Positions 39,701 through 54,700 of a DNA stretch of 64,000 bases are shown piece by piece. Positions within the stretch are counted from its first letter, which is position 1, and each line of letters starts with the position of its first letter. The notes beneath the pieces were generated by a model. It did not search any database. It saw only the letters and a list, made by a program, of their open reading frames with translations, and was not told the origin of the DNA. Source of the stretch: Candidatus Obscuribacterales bacterium (GTDB taxonomy: Bacteria > Cyanobacteriota > Vampirovibrionia > Obscuribacterales > Obscuribacteraceae); NCBI GenBank assembly GCA_020050685.1, contig JAGVKG010000058.1, forward strand, positions 62,001 to 126,000. The letters are read 5' to 3'. The position numbers and the translations under genes are program-made.

Positions 39701-42700
39701 AATTTACCTGGGTGCCAACAACATAGATGCACAGTCACCAACCAGCACATTTACTTCGGATGGCTCCAAGATTATCTTTGATACCAATGGGCTACCTGCC
39801 TCATCTATATATGTTGGTGGCAACACTACTATTAACGCTACCAATCCGCCAGATTTGGTTTTCCTCGACAGTCTTGATTTAACACACGTGTCTGTAACCA
39901 CTACTATCTTGGAGATGCAGTCTCAAGGAATAGTCGGCGGCACACTGATCGTCGACGGTTTAGGAGTAGCCATTGGTGGCAATGCCATAATTGATCCAAC
40001 CGATTTTTCTACACTAACAATTACGGCTAAAAATATTCCAGCCAATGTGACAGTGACATTGCTAGACTTCAATGCCACAACTCCTCTGACGGTGGATCTC
40101 ACAGGTGGCAGCAGCACCACGCAGGTAGTGATTGGAGGGACCAGTCAATTTGTTGGACAATTTAGTCCGTCTGACGCCGTGTTGAATATCAACTCAACCT
40201 TGGGCGGAACTGTCATGGCTGTTAGTGGCACTTTGAGCTCTGACGGCTCTCTTGCAGTCACCGCCAATGGTGATCTTGAAGTCTCTGGTACCGGCACATT
40301 AAGTGCAAGCACCAACTTGTCTGTGAATACAACTGGTAATATTTTGCAAACCGGATCTAATGCAATGATGACTGCCACTGCAATGAACTTACAATCTGGC
40401 GGCGCGATTGGATCATCGGCCCAAAGTCTTAACACATCAACTTCCAGCTTAACGGCAACTGCCGCCAGCAATGCCTACATATATAACACAGGCAACACCG
40501 CGCTTAATACTTCATCGGCAGCCGGTACATTCCAAATGGTCAATGTCGGTCACCTCACGCAAAGCGTAGGGTCAACACTTTCGGCCAACCAAATACTGCT
40601 TGCCACCACTGGTGCAACACCTGGCGTGTTGACCTTGTCCGGCACGCTGACAAATTCAGGCACCGACAATAAGGCTCTCACCCTGATTTCCAACTCTCAC
40701 ATTACCACCACCGGATCGTTCGGTGGCAGTCTCAACACTTCCAGTGCGACTGGTAATGGCGGCAATATTAGTCTTGTTGCCGGCGCCGATTCCACCTATG
40801 ACCAGGGAACATCCACCTTAACCTTGACGGGCGCTTCCGCTACTGGCGGTGCAATCACATTTGTGCCGCTGGTTTCAGCGATAAGTGTCAATTCACGCTC
40901 AACTCTGGCATCCGGCAACGGCGGCAAAGTTGTTATGATGGCATTTACAGGCAGTGATGCCGGCTCCGGTGCCATCACCATGCCATCCACTAGTAGTATT
41001 ACCTCATTTGGTGGTGGCACAGGAAGCACCAACGGCTCGGTAACATTGCTGGCAAACAATGTTAGCACTGGCACCATCGACACGAAAGGCGGATCAGCCA
41101 ATGTAGCCTTGCTCGGTGGTGACGTAGTTGCCCTGGCGCAAGACCCAACTCTTCCAGGCACCGGTGTAGCAGTTAGTTCAAGCAGCGGCGTCAGCACATC
41201 CTGGCTAGATCCTTACTCTAACGCCACAGCATTCCCTGGATCGTTTAGTGCCACTACCATGAGTGTCGGTGGCAACCTAATCCTCAAAGGCGCATCACTA
41301 AGTGTTCCCAGCAGGGTTACCAACGTTAATGGTGACATCATCATAAACACAAGCGCCAATCTCACCTTAAACGCCTTTTCCAGTAGCGCCATAGCCAATA
41401 CCTTCTCACTTGATCCACTGCAAGGCTTAAATGGATCCTTGATTGTCAATGCCGCCGGTGGACTGACAATCAATAATTCAACCCAAATGTCATCCGGAAC
41501 CAGTGCATCCAAGTATGTCTCTCTAACATCCAGCGCCGGCAATATCAACTACACCTATGGCATCTTCACGACAGGAGGTTCAATAGCCTTAGCAGCGGCA
41601 CATAATATTGGTCAAGCTTCGGGTGGTGGTGGTGGCACAATCGACGCTGTTCGAGACAGTGGATCGGGTAATGGTGGGACTGTATCCATAGTAGCCGGTG
41701 TCAATATAGCAACACCAAACGACCAGACTGTGATTTTGAGCGGTGCCTCCACAACAGGTGGATCGATCAACTTGCCTTCTGTCTACGCCATCAATACTTA
41801 CGCCATGACTAGTGGTAGCGGTGGCGATGTAAATGTAATGGCCTTTGCCGGCAATGACGCGGCTTCCGGGCAAGTTTCACTGTCAGGCTCCACTTATACT
41901 CAGACACATGGTGTAGGAGGCGGAGCAAGCGGTAACCTAAGTGTTTATGCCGGTGCTTCCTCTGGCACTTCGATTACGTACAATCTTGGTTACTTAACTT
42001 ACAACGGTACAGCTCTCGCCGGAACCGGCAATGTTAGTGTCGTCACGGCACAGCCGGTAGTTAACGGCGGCACCCTGACTCTAACCAATGGTCTTACTCC
42101 CGCCAATGCATTCTCTGCAGGGACAGTGCAAAACGCATCCATTGCAATGAACAACGTCAATGGCAGTGACGCACGTGGTACCGTTGCCCTGACCGCCGGA
42201 CAAAACATTTCACACATGACCGGACTCGCCCGAGCTGCCGGCAGTGGTCTTACACCAGGAGCAACATTCACAGCCGGCGGTACTATTACAGCCAATTACG
42301 TCGGGCTTGTAGGCAGCGGCGTCACCAATGGTATTCTCCTTAATGCTGGTGGCACTATACAGACACAGGATCTAAATGCAGCTGCTGGCAATATCATCGC
42401 TACAAATAGTAGTGGCAACATCACGCTTTCTGGTCCAATAAACACAACAGGCTCTGGCTTCGTTGCAGTCACCACTCCAGGCAACATTACCTTCGGGCGT
42501 ACAGGCAATGGTGGCATCAGCACCGCCGGCGGTGCCGTTGCAATGGTGGCAAGCGGCAATATTACAAGTCAATCTAATTCCGGCGCACAAGTCGTTACCA
42601 GCGGAGGAACGGTAAATCTACTTTCTGGTGTCAACTATACTGGTTCGGGCAATAGCATTACAGTAACCGGTGCCTCCGCTACCGGTGGTAATATCAATCT

Positions 42701-45700
42701 AACCAGCATGAGCTTTGGCAGCTCCGGCATTGTCACAGCCAAGACAACCACAGGTGGTGTCGCCGGCGACATTAACCTAATCGCCTTTACAGATGGCAGC
42801 GGCGCACAAGGAACAGTTACCATGTCGGCAAGCGGCAGCGGCATGAACGCCTCAGGCGGTTCAGGTGGTGCCAGCGGCAATATCACGGTACTTGCTGGAT
42901 CACCGACAGCTAATCTCACCACCGGCTGGTTCAATACCAATGGTACCTCCACGACAGGCGGCAACGTTGTGATAAGCACGGCTACTCCTGTGATCAATGG
43001 CGGTAGCGTAACCCTCACCAACGCTGCAACGCCTAGCAATACTTTCAGCGCTGGCGCCTTACAAACAGGAGCATCAATTACAGTTGATTCAACAACTGCT
43101 AATCAAGCTGAAGGTTATGTATCAATAATTGCAGGACAAAACATATCTATAGGTGGCGGTGTCACGAACTCATCGGACACTGGCGCAACCAATGCCCTGA
43201 CACTGATCGCCACGGGCGGCACATTAGCTACCGGCTTCCTGACAAACAGCTTCGGCAATGTCTTTGCCACAGCCCAAGGGAACATGACAATAAGCGGACC
43301 AATCAACGTGACCAAAGCCGGTTCATTCGTTGAGCTAACCACGCCCGCCAATATAACCATGGGTGTATCTGGCAACGGCGGTGTATTTACAGCTGGCGGT
43401 CCGATCGCAGTTGTGGCCGGTGGCAATATAACCACACTATCCAATAGCGGTGCGCTAATTAGCACCAACTCCGGTGGCTCTGGGTCAACCGGAAGCGTAT
43501 CACTTCTAGCCGGCGCAGCCTATTCACAAGTGGGCAGCACAATCACAGTCACTGGTGCATCTGCCACTGGCGGCAAGATTGACATATCAAGCATGACCAG
43601 CGTCGGCGGCGGAGGGATTTCTACTGCTCGCACCACGGCAGGCTCTGTTGCCGGCAGCGTCAACTTGATTGCCTTTGCCGGCAGCGGCACTGGCGCTGGA
43701 ACAATTACAATGAATACGGGAGCCGTAATTAGCACAGGTGGTGGCAGTGGCGCCGGCAGCAGCGGCAATGTCATGGTCCTTGCCGGTGCTTCCTCAGGCA
43801 CACTGCAGACAGGCTACTTTAACACTCTGGGTAGCACCACCAGTGGTGGCAATGTTGTCATTGCGCCGGCAACCCCGATAATCAATGGTGGCAGCGTTTC
43901 AATTGTAAATGGTGCTACACCGAGCAGTTCCTTCAGCGCCGGCACTCTACAGACAGCGGTTCCTGTAGCTGTCGGCTCGACAACAGCCAGCAGTGCCAGG
44001 GGCTATGTCAGCATTACCTCTGGGCAATCAGTAGCAATCGGTAGCGGCGGCATCAATGCCGCATTCAACGTCGGAGCAAACAATGCCGTTACTCTCGCTG
44101 CGGGAACATCAGTCTCATCAGGACCAATTTCCAACATTAGTGGCAATGTCACAGCTACAGCTGCCAATGGCCCCTTAACCATATCCGGAGCCATGTTGAG
44201 TAATGCAGGCAACGTTTTCCTCAGTTCCACCGGCAACCTGGCAGTGAATGGACCCATGTCCGTGACTGCCTCAGGTGCCTACATTGAAATAGCTTCCGGT
44301 GGGAATGTAAGTCTCGGCATAGCTGGTAATGGTGGGGTGACAACATTCGGTGGCGCCATTGGTATTGTTGCTGGAGGCAACATCACTACCGCTTCTAATT
44401 CCGGCGCTTCATTTAGTACCGTAGCCGGCGGCTCACTCAGCGGTGCACCAATCACACTCGTCGCTGGTGCCGCCTTCTCAACAGCAGGCACAACAGTAAA
44501 CATCACGGGCGGTTCAGCAACTGGTGGTTTCATTAATACCTCCAGTATGACCAGCACTGCCTTTAACACTTCCCGTACCTCCAGCAATCAGTCAGGAGGA
44601 AACGTTAACCTGATTGCTTATAACGGAACAGGTACAAGTTCCGGAACGATCACAATGGGCACAGGCAGTCAAATGTTTGTCGGCGGCAATGGCACGGGAT
44701 CGGCCGGCAATGTAACCATGATCGCCGGTGGCGAAAGTGGCACAGCAATTTCATTTGGTGTAATTTCAGCCAGTAGCGGCGCCAACAACGGCAATGTGTT
44801 AATTGCCACCGCTGAACCCACTCTAGCTGGTGGTACCGTAAGTATGACAAATGGCGCAGTGGCCAGCAACTCATTTGGCGCTGGAACGACTGGACAAGGC
44901 TCTATAAACTTTGTGGGTCCGACATTCATTCAATCAATCAATGCCAAAGGTTCAGTTTCAATGACAGCCGGCGATTTCCTGACCACTGGCACAACGACAC
45001 TTAACAGTATAACGGCCGGTACATTCGTCAACCTTAAGGCAGGAACCGGAATGACCATGCAGACTGTAACCGCCAACAATGGTTCACTTACTGCAGTTAG
45101 CGACACAGGCGTGATTACTTTGACAGCCACGTCAGGTCTCCAATCGTTCCAGGGCAACACGACAATAAGAAATAACGATACAACCAGCGGCACCATTGTC
45201 ATTCAAAACAATGCTCAAGTCCGTGCTGAAAGCACCGTTACTCCTTTTGGTAATGTCTTTGTTACCATCGGTCCCGTACCAACTTTTGCAAGTCAAGTTA
45301 CCAATGCCAATTTTGCTGAGACAGAACTAAATGGCGGCAAAGTTTATCTGCTGCCCAATAACATCACTTTAACCAGCACCGGCAATGCCACCGCAGATGG
45401 TGCTGCTGTCGTACTGGCTACCGCGCCAGCCAATGCCAATGCCATTACCGTCGGTACAGGCGGTCCTCTGCAATTTTATGCCAAGTCTCCAAGCAACACG
45501 GTGACAATTGCCTCACCCACATTAGACAGCCTCGACTTTACAGATCCGGACGTCACCGGCCTCACTCTGCAATTGCAAGCGGCAGGTGTTGTTGGAGGCA
45601 CTCTGATAGTGAATGGCAGCGGTGTGGCTACCGGTGGTACCGCCATTATTGATCCAACTGACTTAACTAGTCTGACAATTACTGCCAAGAACATACCGGC

Positions 45701-48700
45701 AAACGTGACAATAACGTTGCAAGACTTCAATGCCACCACTCCTCTGACAGTAGATCTCACGGCTAGCAGTACGACCTCACAGGTACTGATTGGAGGAACG
45801 AGTCAATTCGTCGGACAGCTTAGCCCATCGGCAGCAGTCCTCAATATTACGTCTGTCTTTCCTGGTACGGTCATGGACGTGAGCGGTACCTTAAGCTCTG
45901 ATGGATCACTGGCTGTCACGGCAAATGGTGATATTCAAATGTCTGGCTCCGGTGTCATGAGTGCAAGCACCAATTTATCTCTAGATACAACTGGCAGTAT
46001 TTTGCAGAGCGGCTCAAGTACTGCGATGACAGCTACCTCGATGAATTTGCAGGCTGGCGGTTCAATAGGTTCCGTTTCTCAGAATATAATGACATCAACT
46101 GCTAACTTGGCGGCAACGGCTAGTCTGAATGCATACTTGGCCAATAACACAGCAATGACCTTAGGAATGTCATCGGCTGGTGGTACATTCTCTCTCACGA
46201 ATAATGGTGCGCTGACAACCAGTGGATCTGTCACAGGCAACGTGGTGAATATGACAGCAACATCAGCGCTATTAAATGCGGATGTCAGCGCCACAAATGC
46301 CTTGTCAATTACAACTAACAATTCACTGGCAATCAGTTCTGGTACTACCGTTAGCAGCTCTGCCGGCGCAGTAACTCTCACAAGCAGCACCTTTACCGAT
46401 GACGGTACGGTAAGCGCCCACGGCGATGTCACCATTCAGGGTTGGCAGAATTTGCCAATGTTTACTCTCACCAGCACCGGTACTCCCGGACCGATTACCT
46501 CGACAACTGGGAACATTACAGTCAGCGCACTACAGTATGGCGGTGTGACAATTGATGCACCATTTACCTTTAACGCCACTACAGATGGTGCCTCAATTAG
46601 GGTAATCGCGTACTCGAATGTGCTTGGTGTAAATCAGATCAACATCAACTCGGCAAACACATTCAATACTGGAGACAACGCTACTATTTCTTTCCAAGAT
46701 ACTTATTCCGGCGGAGTAAATTTGAATGCTACTCAAACTTACAACACTGGTTCCAATGCCACCATCAATATTAGTTCGCAGACTGGGCCAATAGCACTAA
46801 ATGCTACACAAATCCCGAGCGATTTCACTTATACCGGAACAGCACCCACAGTTTCTGTATCCGGCGGGAGTGTTGATCTAGCCAGCAACCAGTCATTATC
46901 CGTTCCAGGCACTCTCTATGTTTCAGCTGGTGGGACTATGAGCCTCAATTCCGGATCAACAGTTAGTAATTTGGCAGGCACGGTAACTCTTACCGCCTCT
47001 ACATTGATAGATAATGGCACTATCACCGCATACGGCGATCTGACCATTCAAGGTTGGCAAAATCTTCCTACATTTACTCTAACTAGCACTGGTGCTCATG
47101 GAGATATTACATCCACAACTGGAAACATATCAGTGGTTGGACAACCATGGGGTGGTGTGACAATTGACGCACCGTTTACTTTCAACGCCACTACAGATGG
47201 TGCCTCAATTAGGGTAATCGGCAATTCCCTTCAACTTGGCATAAATCCAGTCACCCTCAACTCATCAAATACCTTTAATACTGGTAACAACTCCACTATT
47301 TCCTTCCAGGATAATTATTATGGCGGCGTAGATCTAAATGCCGTTCAAACCTTCAACACCGGCTCAAACGCAGCTATAAACATTAGCTCTCAGATTGGTC
47401 CTATCAACCTCAACGTTTCGCAAGTACCAGGCGACTTCATTTACACTGGAACCGCACCTACCGTTTCTGTTTCTGGCGGTAGCGTTGATCTAGCCAGCAA
47501 TCAGTCATTATCCGTTCCAGGCACTCTCTATGTTTCAGCTGGTGGGACCATGAGCCTCAATTCCGGATCAACAGTTAGCAATTTGACAGGAGCGGTAACA
47601 CTCACCAGTTCAACATTGATTGACAATGGAACTATTACCGCCAACGGCAATCTCACCATTCAAGGCTGGCAAAATCTTCCTACATTTACTCTAACTAGCA
47701 CTGGTGCTCATGGAGATATTACATCAATGACTGGAAACATAACGGTGCTTGGACAACCATGGGGTGGTGTGACAATTGATGCGCCGTTTACCTTCAACGC
47801 TACCACAAATGGTGCTGCCATAAGGGTAATTGGCAATTCACTTCAACCAGGTGTTAATCCGGTCACAATCAATTCATCGAACACCTTTAACACCGGGGAC
47901 AACTCCACTATTGCCTTCCAGGATAATTATTATGGTGGCGTAGATCTAAATGCTGGTCAAACCTTCAACACCGGCTCAAACGCAGCTATAAACATTAGCT
48001 CTCAGACTGGACCTATCAACCTCAACGCTTCGCAAGAATCGGGCAACTTCACTTACACTGGAGTCGCACCTACAGTTTCTGTTTCTGGCGGTAGCGTAAC
48101 CTTGGCTGCCAATCAATCTCTATCTGTGCCAGGCACACTAAATGTTTCCTCGACATCAGTAAATCTTAATTCTGGTTCGTTGCTCAGCAGTACTGGTGGA
48201 GCTATAGACATACAAACATCGACCCTAGATCTCAATGGAACAGTGGCTTCTTACGGCAATTTGACCATTCGCAATTTAACTCATTTGGGTGTCCTTGATA
48301 TTACAAGCACAAGCACGCCAGGAACCCTTACTGCAGTTGTCGGAGACATAAGTGTTTATCAGGGAAATTATGGCACCTTGTCAATAAACGCACCTATTAC
48401 ATTTAATGCTACATCGAACAATTCTTCCATTACTATTTCAGGAAACTCACAGACAGGTACGGCAGTTTTCCTCAACTCCGATAATACGTTCAATACTGGT
48501 GATGGCTCGACAGTTACTATTCAAAGTCTTTATACGGGAATAGATGTGAATGGTTCCAACACCTTTAACACTGGTGCAGGTGGCAGTGTAAACTTTACAA
48601 CAACCTGTGCTAATGCAATTAACATTGCAGCCGACAGCACCCAGTCGGTTACAGGTGGTGCCTCATTATTGCTTACCACCGGCACTCTCACAATTGGCTC

Positions 48701-51700
48701 AGGAGCAACAGTGAGTGGTGAAAGCAACATAACTGCTACCATGCATACCCTTAGCAATAGCGGCACAATTACATCTTCTGGCACGAGCGCGTTGATAAAT
48801 TGTCAGGAATGTGGATCCGGATTAACTCTTACTGGTGACGGTAATGGTGTCATATCTACTACTGGTGGCACCAGCGGGCCAAGCAAGATGATTCAAGTTC
48901 TCGTGACCTCAGGCAATGCTCTCAACATCAATTCATCCATGACCTTTGATGGCGGAAGCAACAGCGCTGTTTTCCTGACTGCTAACAACGGCTCCTTCAG
49001 TGTTGGTAGTGGTGCCAGCATTGACGTAAGTACAGGCAATTTCACTATATCTAGCCCGGCGGTGACTCTCAATAGTGGTTCTGCAGTTAGCAGTGATGGA
49101 AATCTTGCGATTTACACTACAGCTCTCACCAATAATAACTCCACTATCTCCACCAGTGGATCCGGCAATCCTGTTTTGAGCATCAACGGCAGTTATGGAA
49201 CAGGCAATCTAACACTGACTGGCGTCAACCCTGGTTTAATTTCTGCACCTAATGGTGTCATCACTGTAGAAGCTTATGGTACGGGCAATGTCAACTTTGA
49301 CTCCAACTACACCTTCTTCACCAATTCAGGAATGAACCTCTTTGCGCACAACGGCTCAGTTAACTTCGCCTCCGGCACCATTATGACTGCTAATTCCAGC
49401 CTCATTGTCTCCAGTCCAGCTGTGAACATTGGTAGTGGTGCCACACTTACCTCCGACAGTACCATGAATGTAAATACTTCGGTACTTAACAATAACGGTA
49501 CGATGACAACAACAAATGGCAATATGGGAATACATGGTAGCTATGGTACAGGCAATCTTACAATGACAGGCACTCCTGTCGCTATGACTGCTCCTGGCAG
49601 ATCTGTTTACTTCCGCACATTTACCGCAGGCAGCACTATAGATTTCAATACTTCATATTCACCAACCACTGCTGGCGGTTTTGAAGTCGGAATGGAAACA
49701 CCGTCTGATGGCAATGTTGTTATTTCATCCGGCGCTACAGTTGGTGCTCTGGATGGAGGTACTCTATATATCAGAACCGGCACCCTGACAGTCGAAGATA
49801 CAGGTGCTTTAAGCTCAACGGGCATGATTGATATTTACGCCAACACCGTCATCAACAGTGGCGCAGTCACAACATCTAGCACATTTGTAAGAGTACAAGA
49901 AGGTTGGGGAGCGGGACTTAACTTAGCAGGTGATGGCAGTGGTGTTTACTCTGCTACTGCTGCTGACCCGAGTACTCGAGTCGAAATTTTATCCAATAAT
50001 GCGCTCAATATTAATTCAAGTAATTCTTATTCGGCTGGTTCCGCCGGTAATATCACCTGGTCGGCAGGAGGAACTCTCAGTGTTGCCAACGCGACAACGC
50101 AAACAATTTCTACCGGCAGTCAATTCTCTGCTACGGCACCGACCATGAATTTGGGTACTGGTTCGGCAGTGAATAGCAATGGTCAATACATGACGTTCAC
50201 GACCAACAACTTTAATGACAACGGCACCATTAGTTCTTCGTCAACAACAGCTAACTTATCCATACGTGGACTAAGTGGTGATCTAACTCTAGCTGGTACG
50301 CCAGGACTAACTTCTGTTGCCGGTGGCAATATCAGCGTGTTAGGAACATCGGGCGCCTACAATATTAATGTCAATTCGTCTTACAACTTCACTGCCGGTT
50401 CATCCGGACAGGTTGATGTGACGACCAATCCTGGTGGGGCTATTAATGTCGCGGACGGCAAGACATTATCAACTTCTGGTGGCAGCAACTTAGTGCTATC
50501 GGCACCGACAGTCAATGTTGGATCTGCTGCTTCAGTAACATCAAATCGGAACCTCACCGTTTATACAACCAACCTGGTGGACAACGGTACATTGTCTGCT
50601 GCTGGCACCAGTGGTACCACATTATCCTTGCTTGGTTTGCATGATGGCAATTTGACCCTTTCGGGCACACCAAACCCAGTAACTGCATCGGGTGGTCGCA
50701 TACTCGTTCAAACAGTCGGGGTAGGCTCTGTAATCGACTTTGATTCATCCTATACTTTCACAACAACAAGCACTGGAAGTGGTGACGTGTTATTTAACAC
50801 CAATTGCCAAGGCGGAGTGACTGTCTCCTCCGGTACGACTGTCACCGTAACTAATGCCCGTCCGTGGACAGTTACTACAGGTGCGCTCACGGTCGAAGAC
50901 AATGGCACAATGAACTCGTCTGATGGACTGACTCTTAACGTTGACGTACTGTCCAACAGCGGCTTGATTACTTCAACTGGTGCCAGCGCCAACATGACCA
51001 TTCAACAGTGCTGCACACCAAACCTAACTTTAACAGGCGATGGTACAGGCGTGTATAGCACGACAGGCACTGGCAGCCCACAAATAAATGTGCAAGTTAC
51101 CGGCGCTGGTGCTCTAACTCTAGCTTCTTCCAATACGTTTAGTGCAGGTGCTGCCGGCACAGTTAATTTCAAGGCTGAATCAGCCGGAGCGTCAGTGAAT
51201 GTCGGTGGCGGGACAACGCAAAGCTTAACTGCTGGTGGCACCAATGGAACGACAGTAAGCACACCAATGCTTTCAATGGGCGCAGGCTCAACAGTCTCTA
51301 CAACAAAGGCTACTGGAACTGGTATCACTGTCAATAGCGGGGCAACTGCTCAGCCGATGACAATTCAAATAATGGATGGTGCCGCTGCTACCCTGTCGAC
51401 AGCCGGATCTACTCTCAACATATCGCCAGCATCGAATCAATCACTATCGTTTACAGATGGTGACAGCTCCGGCGCTACGGCCGCTACGTTGAATATGAAT
51501 CAAACAGCGGGCACTGTCACCATTGTGCCAGCAGCTACAACTAACACTCCTGCTTCAATTGCATCTGGCGTAACGGTAACCTCTAACCGCAGCGTAACAA
51601 TGAACGTTAACAACAGCACTTTCACAAACAATGGTACTTTAGATAGTACGCTTAATAACGGCATTGTCACTGTTCAAAGCACTGGCTCTCTCACTGTGGA

Positions 51701-54700
51701 TGGTGCGGGTGGCACGATTAGCGTTACAGGCACCGGCACAGGTGCTAGCCGCTCAATTGTGGTATCAGCCGGTGGTGCAAATCCGTTGAACTTGAATTCC
51801 GACATGTTCTTGAATACACAAGGACTAGGTAGTGTCACACTGCGGTCGCAAGCTGCTGGTGGATCAATTAACCTTGCCAGCGGTGCTTTGGTAGATGCAG
51901 ACGGTAGCACAGTCACCATGAGTGCACAGAATTTCTTATTCAACGATGGGTCTGGTGTAACCACGGCTCGCACTTCCGGAAATATTTTCACCATGAACAC
52001 GGGTGGAACTGCTGTGCCAATGACAGTAACCGTTGCTGATGGTGGTACAGCTTCTCTGACGACCGGTGGCGGCAACTTTACCATCGCACCTACATCTGGA
52101 CAGTCGCTGACATTTAACAAGACTGCTGGTACAGGAAGCTCTACATTGTCATTTAGTGGTGGCACAATGGCCGCTACAACCACAAACTCCGACACAACGA
52201 TTGTAAGCAATATGAATCTTACAGGCGATCCGATTACCTCGCTTCAATTCAACGTAAATAACGGAACATTTACAAATAATGGCTCGGTGACAGCTGTTAG
52301 TGGCACTGGCGGCATACTGATTCAAAGTCAAGCATCAAATGGTAACCTCGTCGTTAATAATAACGGCAATTTGAGCGCTGTGGGCTCGCTCACGATTCAG
52401 ACAGCGCCCGGAGCTGGACTCGGCGGCGTCATGACGCTAAACAACAGCGGCACCATAGCATCCGGAACAACCATGACACTGCAAAACGTGGGCAGCGTCA
52501 GCGGCGGTAATTTTGTTTTGACGAATGATGGCTCGATTACCTCCGGTACCACCATGACGGTTACGAATTCTGCTCTTGGTGGTTCGCTCAATTTTAACAA
52601 CAACAATCTCATGACGGCGGGTGGAGTCATGACTGTGCAAAATACTGCAGCAAATGGCCAGCTTAATTTTGACAACAATAGTACATTCCAAGCCGGTTCA
52701 ACATTCACGATTCAAAATACAGGTTCAGGCGGCACGGCACTGGTGAACAACGATGGTACCTTGGCTGCTGGCTCTGGAACTTCTCTAATTCGCAATACTG
52801 GCGCTAATGGTTCGCTCACGCTCACACAAAATGGCACCATTTCCACTACCAGCGGTGGTGCTCTGACCATTGACCAAACCGGTGCCGGTGGCAGTTCTTC
52901 GGTGACCAATTCTGGTGCCATGAATATTAACGGTGCCCTTATTGTTCAGACAAATCCGTCCGGTGGCGTTGGCGGAACAGGAACTTTGACCTTTGTGAAC
53001 ACTGCAACCGGTACTGTATCTACTTCCATAAATTCAATTACTATCCAGAATTTAGGCAGCGTCAGCGGCGGTAACTTTACCTTTACTAACGATGGTTCCT
53101 TAAGCTCTGGTGTTGCCATGACGGTAACCAATAGTGCGGCTGGTTCTACTTTGAACTTTGATAACAATGGTACTATGACCGCCAACACAACTATGACTGT
53201 TCAAAATACGGCTGCTAGTGGCGCCCTGGACTTCGATAATAACAACCTTATTCAAGCTGGAACTATATTCACAATTCAAAATACCGGCTCAAGCGGTACA
53301 GCTTTAGTGCAAAATGACGGCACACTAGTAGCTGGCGCCGGCACATCTTTAATTCGCAATACGGGAGCATCCGGTACCCTCTCCTTCACTCAAGCAGGCA
53401 CGGTAACAACCACCGGCAGCACTGCTCATCTTACAGTCGACCAAACCGGTGCCGGTGGCAGCTCAACTGTTCTTAACTCGGGCGCAATGAATATCGGCGG
53501 CAATCTGACGATTCAAACCAATCCCACAGGTGGCGTGGGCGGCACATTGAACCTGACCAATACTTCAACCGGCACAATGTCAGCCGGAGCAGCAGTACTC
53601 TTCCAAAATCTTGGCTCTGTAAGCGGCGGTAACTTCACATTTGCAAACGATGGCAGTGTCAGTGCTGCTACGACGATGACAGTGAGAAATAGCACGGTTG
53701 GCGGTTCGCACTATTTTGATAACAATGGCACTATGACCTCCGGCACAACCATGGCTGTTGACAATACTGCTGCTGGAGGATCAATGTATTTCACAAACGG
53801 CAATACTATGTCTGCAACCACCACCATGACAGTGCAAAATACCGGTAGCAGCGGTTCCCTGGAATTCGAGAATAATGGAACAATGTCGGCCGTAACAAGT
53901 ATGACCGTACAAAACACTGGCTCGGGTGGTTCAGCATTGGTGACCAACGACGGAACAATGTCGTCTGGCACAAATCTCGTCGTGCGTAATTCTGGAGCTA
54001 ATGGAGCACTCAACTTCACGCAAAACAACATTTTCACTTCCGGCGCTGTAATTACCATTGAGCAAACCGGAACTAACGGTACAGCAACCGTCACCAACAA
54101 TGGCAGTATTTCCAGCACTGGCACTACAACGGGTGGTATCACTATCCAAAACACCATGGGTGATCTCACATTTGGCGGTACTGGCTCGTTGTCTACACTG
54201 GAAGATCCAAGTCTTGCTTCGTTGCATATTCTCTTGGAAGCAGGTTCATTAACGCTTGCAGCAAACTTGAATATAACTTCGTCGCATACTTACACTACAA
54301 ACACCACTGATGGCGAAGTTGGTTTCTATGCCAGAGGCACAGGCGGTGCGGTAAATCTGGCTGCCGGTTCCACCCAGACCGTACTTGGACAACTAAGTGT
54401 CATTACCCCGACTGTTAACGCAGGTGCTGGTACGACACTGGATGTGGACAGAGCGACAGGCAACGCCGTCAGATTCCAAACTTCCGGCACCGGCAACGAC
54501 CTAATACTTAATTTGCCTGATAGTTCTTCATTTACTGTGAACTCAACAGGAGGTTCCATAGCTGTAGGCAATAATGCAGCAGTTTCAACCGTGTTTAGAA
54601 GCACAGGCAGCGGAGCAACTGCATTCAATGCCTTTGGCGGAGCATTGACCATTAACTCCTCAATGCTCACAGACATCCAAGATAATGTCACAGTATTGTC

